Assembly: GCF_947253065.1 (NCBI RefSeq)
Contig: NZ_CAMXWS010000056.1
Location: 1-6,899 of the forward strand
Source of the DNA: an uncultured Corynebacterium sp.
Lineage (GTDB): Bacteria > Actinomycetota > Actinomycetes > Mycobacteriales > Mycobacteriaceae
Reading direction: 5' to 3'
Length of the DNA: 6,899 nt
A program made the translations under genes and the position numbers. The notes under the pieces are model-generated. The model ran no database searches, was not told the DNA's origin, and worked only from the letters and a program-made list of their open reading frames with translations. Every line of letters begins with the position of its first letter. The stretch's first letter is position 1. Below are positions 4,517-6,899 of this stretch, in pieces.

Positions 4517-6899
4517 GTGCCTGACAACTCTTCCAACCACTCCGTGAGCGGGGATTCTGGTCGCGTACTCGACCGGTTTCATCCGCAGGTGGCAACGTGG
4601 TTTGAAGAGGTCTTTGCTGCGCCTACGCCAGTCCAGGAGCAAGCGTGGAAATCTATTTCAGAGGGGGAGAACACCCTCGTTGTCGCCCCGACTGGTTCGG
4701 GTAAGACACTGGCGGCGTTCCTCTGGTCGCTCAATTCGATGGTGAATCGTGCAGGGCAGCAAGCGCTGCATTTCGACGACAACGCGGCACTGCAGCGCAC
4801 CGCCACGGGGACACGCGAGGGAGTGCGGGTGCTCTACATTTCGCCGCTTAAAGCCCTCGGCGTGGACGTGGAGAATAACCTCCGCGCACCTCTGACCGGC
4901 ATCGCCCGTGTGGCGCAGCGCATGGAGCTGGACATGCCGGATATCTCCGTCGCGGTCCGTTCCGGCGATACCCCGCAGGCTGAGCGCAACCGGCAAGCGC
5001 GTAAACCGCCGGACATTCTCATCACTACCCCGGAGAGCCTGTACCTCATGCTCACCAGCAAGGCGGCGGGAATTCTGAAAACAGTGGATACCGTCATTGT
5101 CGATGAGATCCACGCCCTCGCAGGTACGAAGCGCGGCGTGCACTTGGCGCTCTCCCTGGAGCGTCTCCGCAGGCTAGCCGGAAACTTCCAACGCATCGGC
5201 CTGTCCGCGACGGTGAGGCCACTCGATGCGGTGGCGAATTTCTTGGGCGAGCGCACCACGATCGTGAACCCGCCGGCGGAGAAGAAATGGCAGCTCGATG
5301 TCCACGTGCCCGTCGAGGACATGAGCGATCTGCCGGTCCCGGAAGAGGGCTCGGCGATCGGGGATGCGGTGATTGATACATCAGCGATTTCCGAAGACAT
5401 CCTTGATTTCGACCTGGACGCCCCGGACGACCCGGACAAGGACAACAAGAACATCGCCTCACCACCGACCCCGGGGCAGTCCTCGATCTGGCCACACATT
5501 GAGGCGCAGCTGTACCAAGAAGTGATGGCGCATCAGTCGACGATCGTCTTCGTCAATTCCCGTCGCACGGCTGAGCGACTGACCAGCAGGCTCAATGAGA
5601 TCTGGGCCGCGGAGCATAACCCGGAGGCACTCAGCCCCCAGACGCGTCGGCCGCCGGCGCAACTGATGAAGTCAACAGATATCGCCGGTGAAGCCGTACC
5701 GGTGATCGCGCGTGCCCACCACGGTTCCGTGTCCAAGGAAGAACGCAAGGCCACAGAGACAGCTTTGAAGGAGGGCACACTCAAGGCAGTGGTGTCCACC
5801 AGTTCACTTGAGCTGGGCATCGACATGGGGGCCGTGGACCTTGTGGTGCAAGTGGAATCCCCACCGTCGGTGGCATCGGGCCTGCAGCGCGTGGGCCGCG
5901 CCGGGCACTCCGTCGGTGCCGTCTCCGAGGGCTCGTTCTACCCCAAGCATCGCTCTGATCTGGTGCAAACAGCGGTGACTGTACCGCGCATGCGGGAGGG
6001 CCTCATCGAGGAATTACACACTCCAAAAAGCCCGCTCGATGTCTTGGCGCAACAGACCGTCGCGGCCGTCGCAGTAGAAGATCTTGAGCTGGATGACTGG
6101 TATGAGACCGTCGCTCGCGCCTGGCCCTACCGTGACCTCGCCCGTGAGGTCTTTGATGCGGTCATCGACCTGGTCATCGGCATCTATCCCTCCACCGACT
6201 TCGCGGAACTGCGCCCCCGCGCGATTCTTGACGGCACCACACTCAAAGCTCGTCCCGGTGCACAGCGCGTGGCGGTGACCAATGCCGGCACGATCCCGGA
6301 CAGGGGCATGTTCGGTGTATTCCTCGTCGGCACCGAGGCAGAAGGAGGAGTTCCGCGACGAGTCGGCGAACTCGACGAGGAGATGGTCTACGAATCCCGC
6401 GTCGGCGACGTGTTCACGCTCGGTGCCTCCAGTTGGCGTATCGAGAACATCACCCGCGACCAGGTGCAGGTCTCTCCCGCGCCGGGGCACACGGGACGCC
6501 TGCCGTTCTGGACAGGCGACGCGCTCGGCAGGCCATACGAGCTTGGACTGGCGCTCGGCGCCTTTCGCAGAGAAGCGAAAAGCGATCCCGCCATCATCGA
6601 CGCGAGCCTGGACGAATATGCCCACGACAATCTGCTGAAGTACCTCGATGAGCAGGAGGAAGCCACCGGCATCGTCCCGGATGAGAAGACGCTGGTGCTT
6701 GAGCGCTTCACGGATGAGCTGGGGGATTGGCGGGTGGTGCTGCACACACCGTTCGGCAAGGGCGTCAATGCCGCGTGGGCGCTGGCTACCGGATGGCGCG
6801 TGGCGCAGGAGACCGGCATGGACGCCCAAGCCGTCGCGGGGGACGACGGGATCGTGTTGAGGTTGCCGCAGGGGGAGCGGGAACCGGATGCGTCGATAT
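4517..6899 (+). CDS. lhr: Lhr-type SF2 DNA repair helicase, N-terminal half, cut by the right edge
   Basis: 794 codons of a large ATP-dependent helicase; family members are about 1500 residues. Lhr proteins move 3' to 5' along single-stranded DNA and unwind RNA:DNA or DNA duplexes; in mycobacteria lhr is linked to the DNA damage response. Visible motifs are the Q motif PTPVQEQAW (36-44), Walker A APTGSGKT (57-64), SPLKALGVDVENNL after motif I, TTPESL, Walker B DEIH (196-199), motif III LSATV (229-233), a second RecA domain with FVNSRRTAERL, motif V TSSLELGID (428-436) and motif VI QRVGRAGH (457-464). The Lhr-specific winged-helix and beta-barrel region begins near residue 500 (SPLDVLAQQTVAAVAVEDL) and continues to the edge. 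The GTG at 4517 is the first possible start, because TAA 4505-4507 is in frame; AAGGTG lies 5 bases before it. An acidic linker (about 297-309) lies between the two RecA domains. Confidence 0.95.
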   Translation, partial: MPDNSSNHSVSGDSGRVLDRFHPQVATWFEEVFAAPTPVQEQAWKSISEGENTLVVAPTGSGKTLAAFLWSLNSMVNRAGQQALHFDDNAALQRTATGTREGVRVLYISPLKALGVDVENNLRAPLTGIARVAQRMELDMPDISVAVRSGDTPQAERNRQARKPPDILITTPESLYLMLTSKAAGILKTVDTVIVDEIHALAGTKRGVHLALSLERLRRLAGNFQRIGLSATVRPLDAVANFLGERTTIVNPPAEKKWQLDVHVPVEDMSDLPVPEEGSAIGDAVIDTSAISEDILDFDLDAPDDPDKDNKNIASPPTPGQSSIWPHIEAQLYQEVMAHQSTIVFVNSRRTAERLTSRLNEIWAAEHNPEALSPQTRRPPAQLMKSTDIAGEAVPVIARAHHGSVSKEERKATETALKEGTLKAVVSTSSLELGIDMGAVDLVVQVESPPSVASGLQRVGRAGHSVGAVSEGSFYPKHRSDLVQTAVTVPRMREGLIEELHTPKSPLDVLAQQTVAAVAVEDLELDDWYETVARAWPYRDLAREVFDAVIDLVIGIYPSTDFAELRPRAILDGTTLKARPGAQRVAVTNAGTIPDRGMFGVFLVGTEAEGGVPRRVGELDEEMVYESRVGDVFTLGASSWRIENITRDQVQVSPAPGHTGRLPFWTGDALGRPYELGLALGAFRREAKSDPAIIDASLDEYAHDNLLKYLDEQEEATGIVPDEKTLVLERFTDELGDWRVVLHTPFGKGVNAAWALATGWRVAQETGMDAQAVAGDDGIVLRLPQGEREPDASI

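Noticed and set aside
4397..4642. An 81-codon minus-strand frame across the right repeat, sharing a short peptide with a frame at 2787-2987
   Set aside because: The shared peptide simply reflects the inverted repeat arms read in opposite directions; neither frame has gene-like features.
6014..6829. A 271-codon open frame on the minus strand inside lhr
   Set aside because: It lies antisense to a clearly coding helicase frame with motifs on both sides, and its translation shows no recognisable family. Long antisense open frames are common in GC-rich coding DNA.

Overview
The window looks like the chromosome of a high-GC Gram-positive bacterium, most likely a Corynebacterium. The main reason is gene content and order: a leftward block cysQ-thyA-folA-mycoredoxin faces a divergent, rightward lhr helicase gene. 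From memory, this is the arrangement in Corynebacterium glutamicum. A mycoredoxin-type CPYC protein also points to an actinobacterium that makes mycothiol.

Layout from left to right. Positions 1-235 (minus) hold the N-terminal 78 residues of a gene that runs off the left edge; it resembles the N-terminal region of Fic-family proteins. Between it and the next gene (236-382) lies an 88-bp structure of two nested palindromes on exactly the same axis, followed by a 13-bp tandem duplication over the mycoredoxin stop codon. Next is a compact leftward operon, read from 2811 down to 383: cysQ (PAP/inositol phosphate phosphatase), thyA (thymidylate synthase), folA (dihydrofolate reductase) and mrx1 (mycoredoxin). 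thyA-folA are 1 bp apart and folA-mrx1 4 bp apart. ThyA oxidises methylene-tetrahydrofolate to dihydrofolate, FolA regenerates tetrahydrofolate, and mycoredoxin provides thiol redox repair.

Between cysQ and lhr sits the most unusual part of the window. A single rightward gene (2974-4407) encodes a 477-residue AlbA_2/Schlafen-type protein with a GHKL-like ATPase region and a C-terminal winged helix. It is bracketed by two copies of a complex AT-rich palindromic repeat (2874-2931 and 4428-4495). The two copies share a perfect 27-bp direct repeat. The outer arm of the left copy and the outer arm of the right copy form a perfect 22-bp inverted repeat, so the whole 1622-bp block has terminal inverted repeats like a mobile element. 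Each copy also carries an array of 8-bp ACWTAACA boxes. The last box is displaced by exactly 10 bp between copies, which fits binding by a DNA-binding protein, perhaps the encoded one. The right terminus lies only 21 bp upstream of the lhr start codon, so lhr is probably transcribed from a promoter at or inside the cassette end.

From 4517 to the right edge is the first 794 codons of lhr, a large SF2 DNA-repair helicase. I saw no tRNA, rRNA, CRISPR array or conventional transposase.
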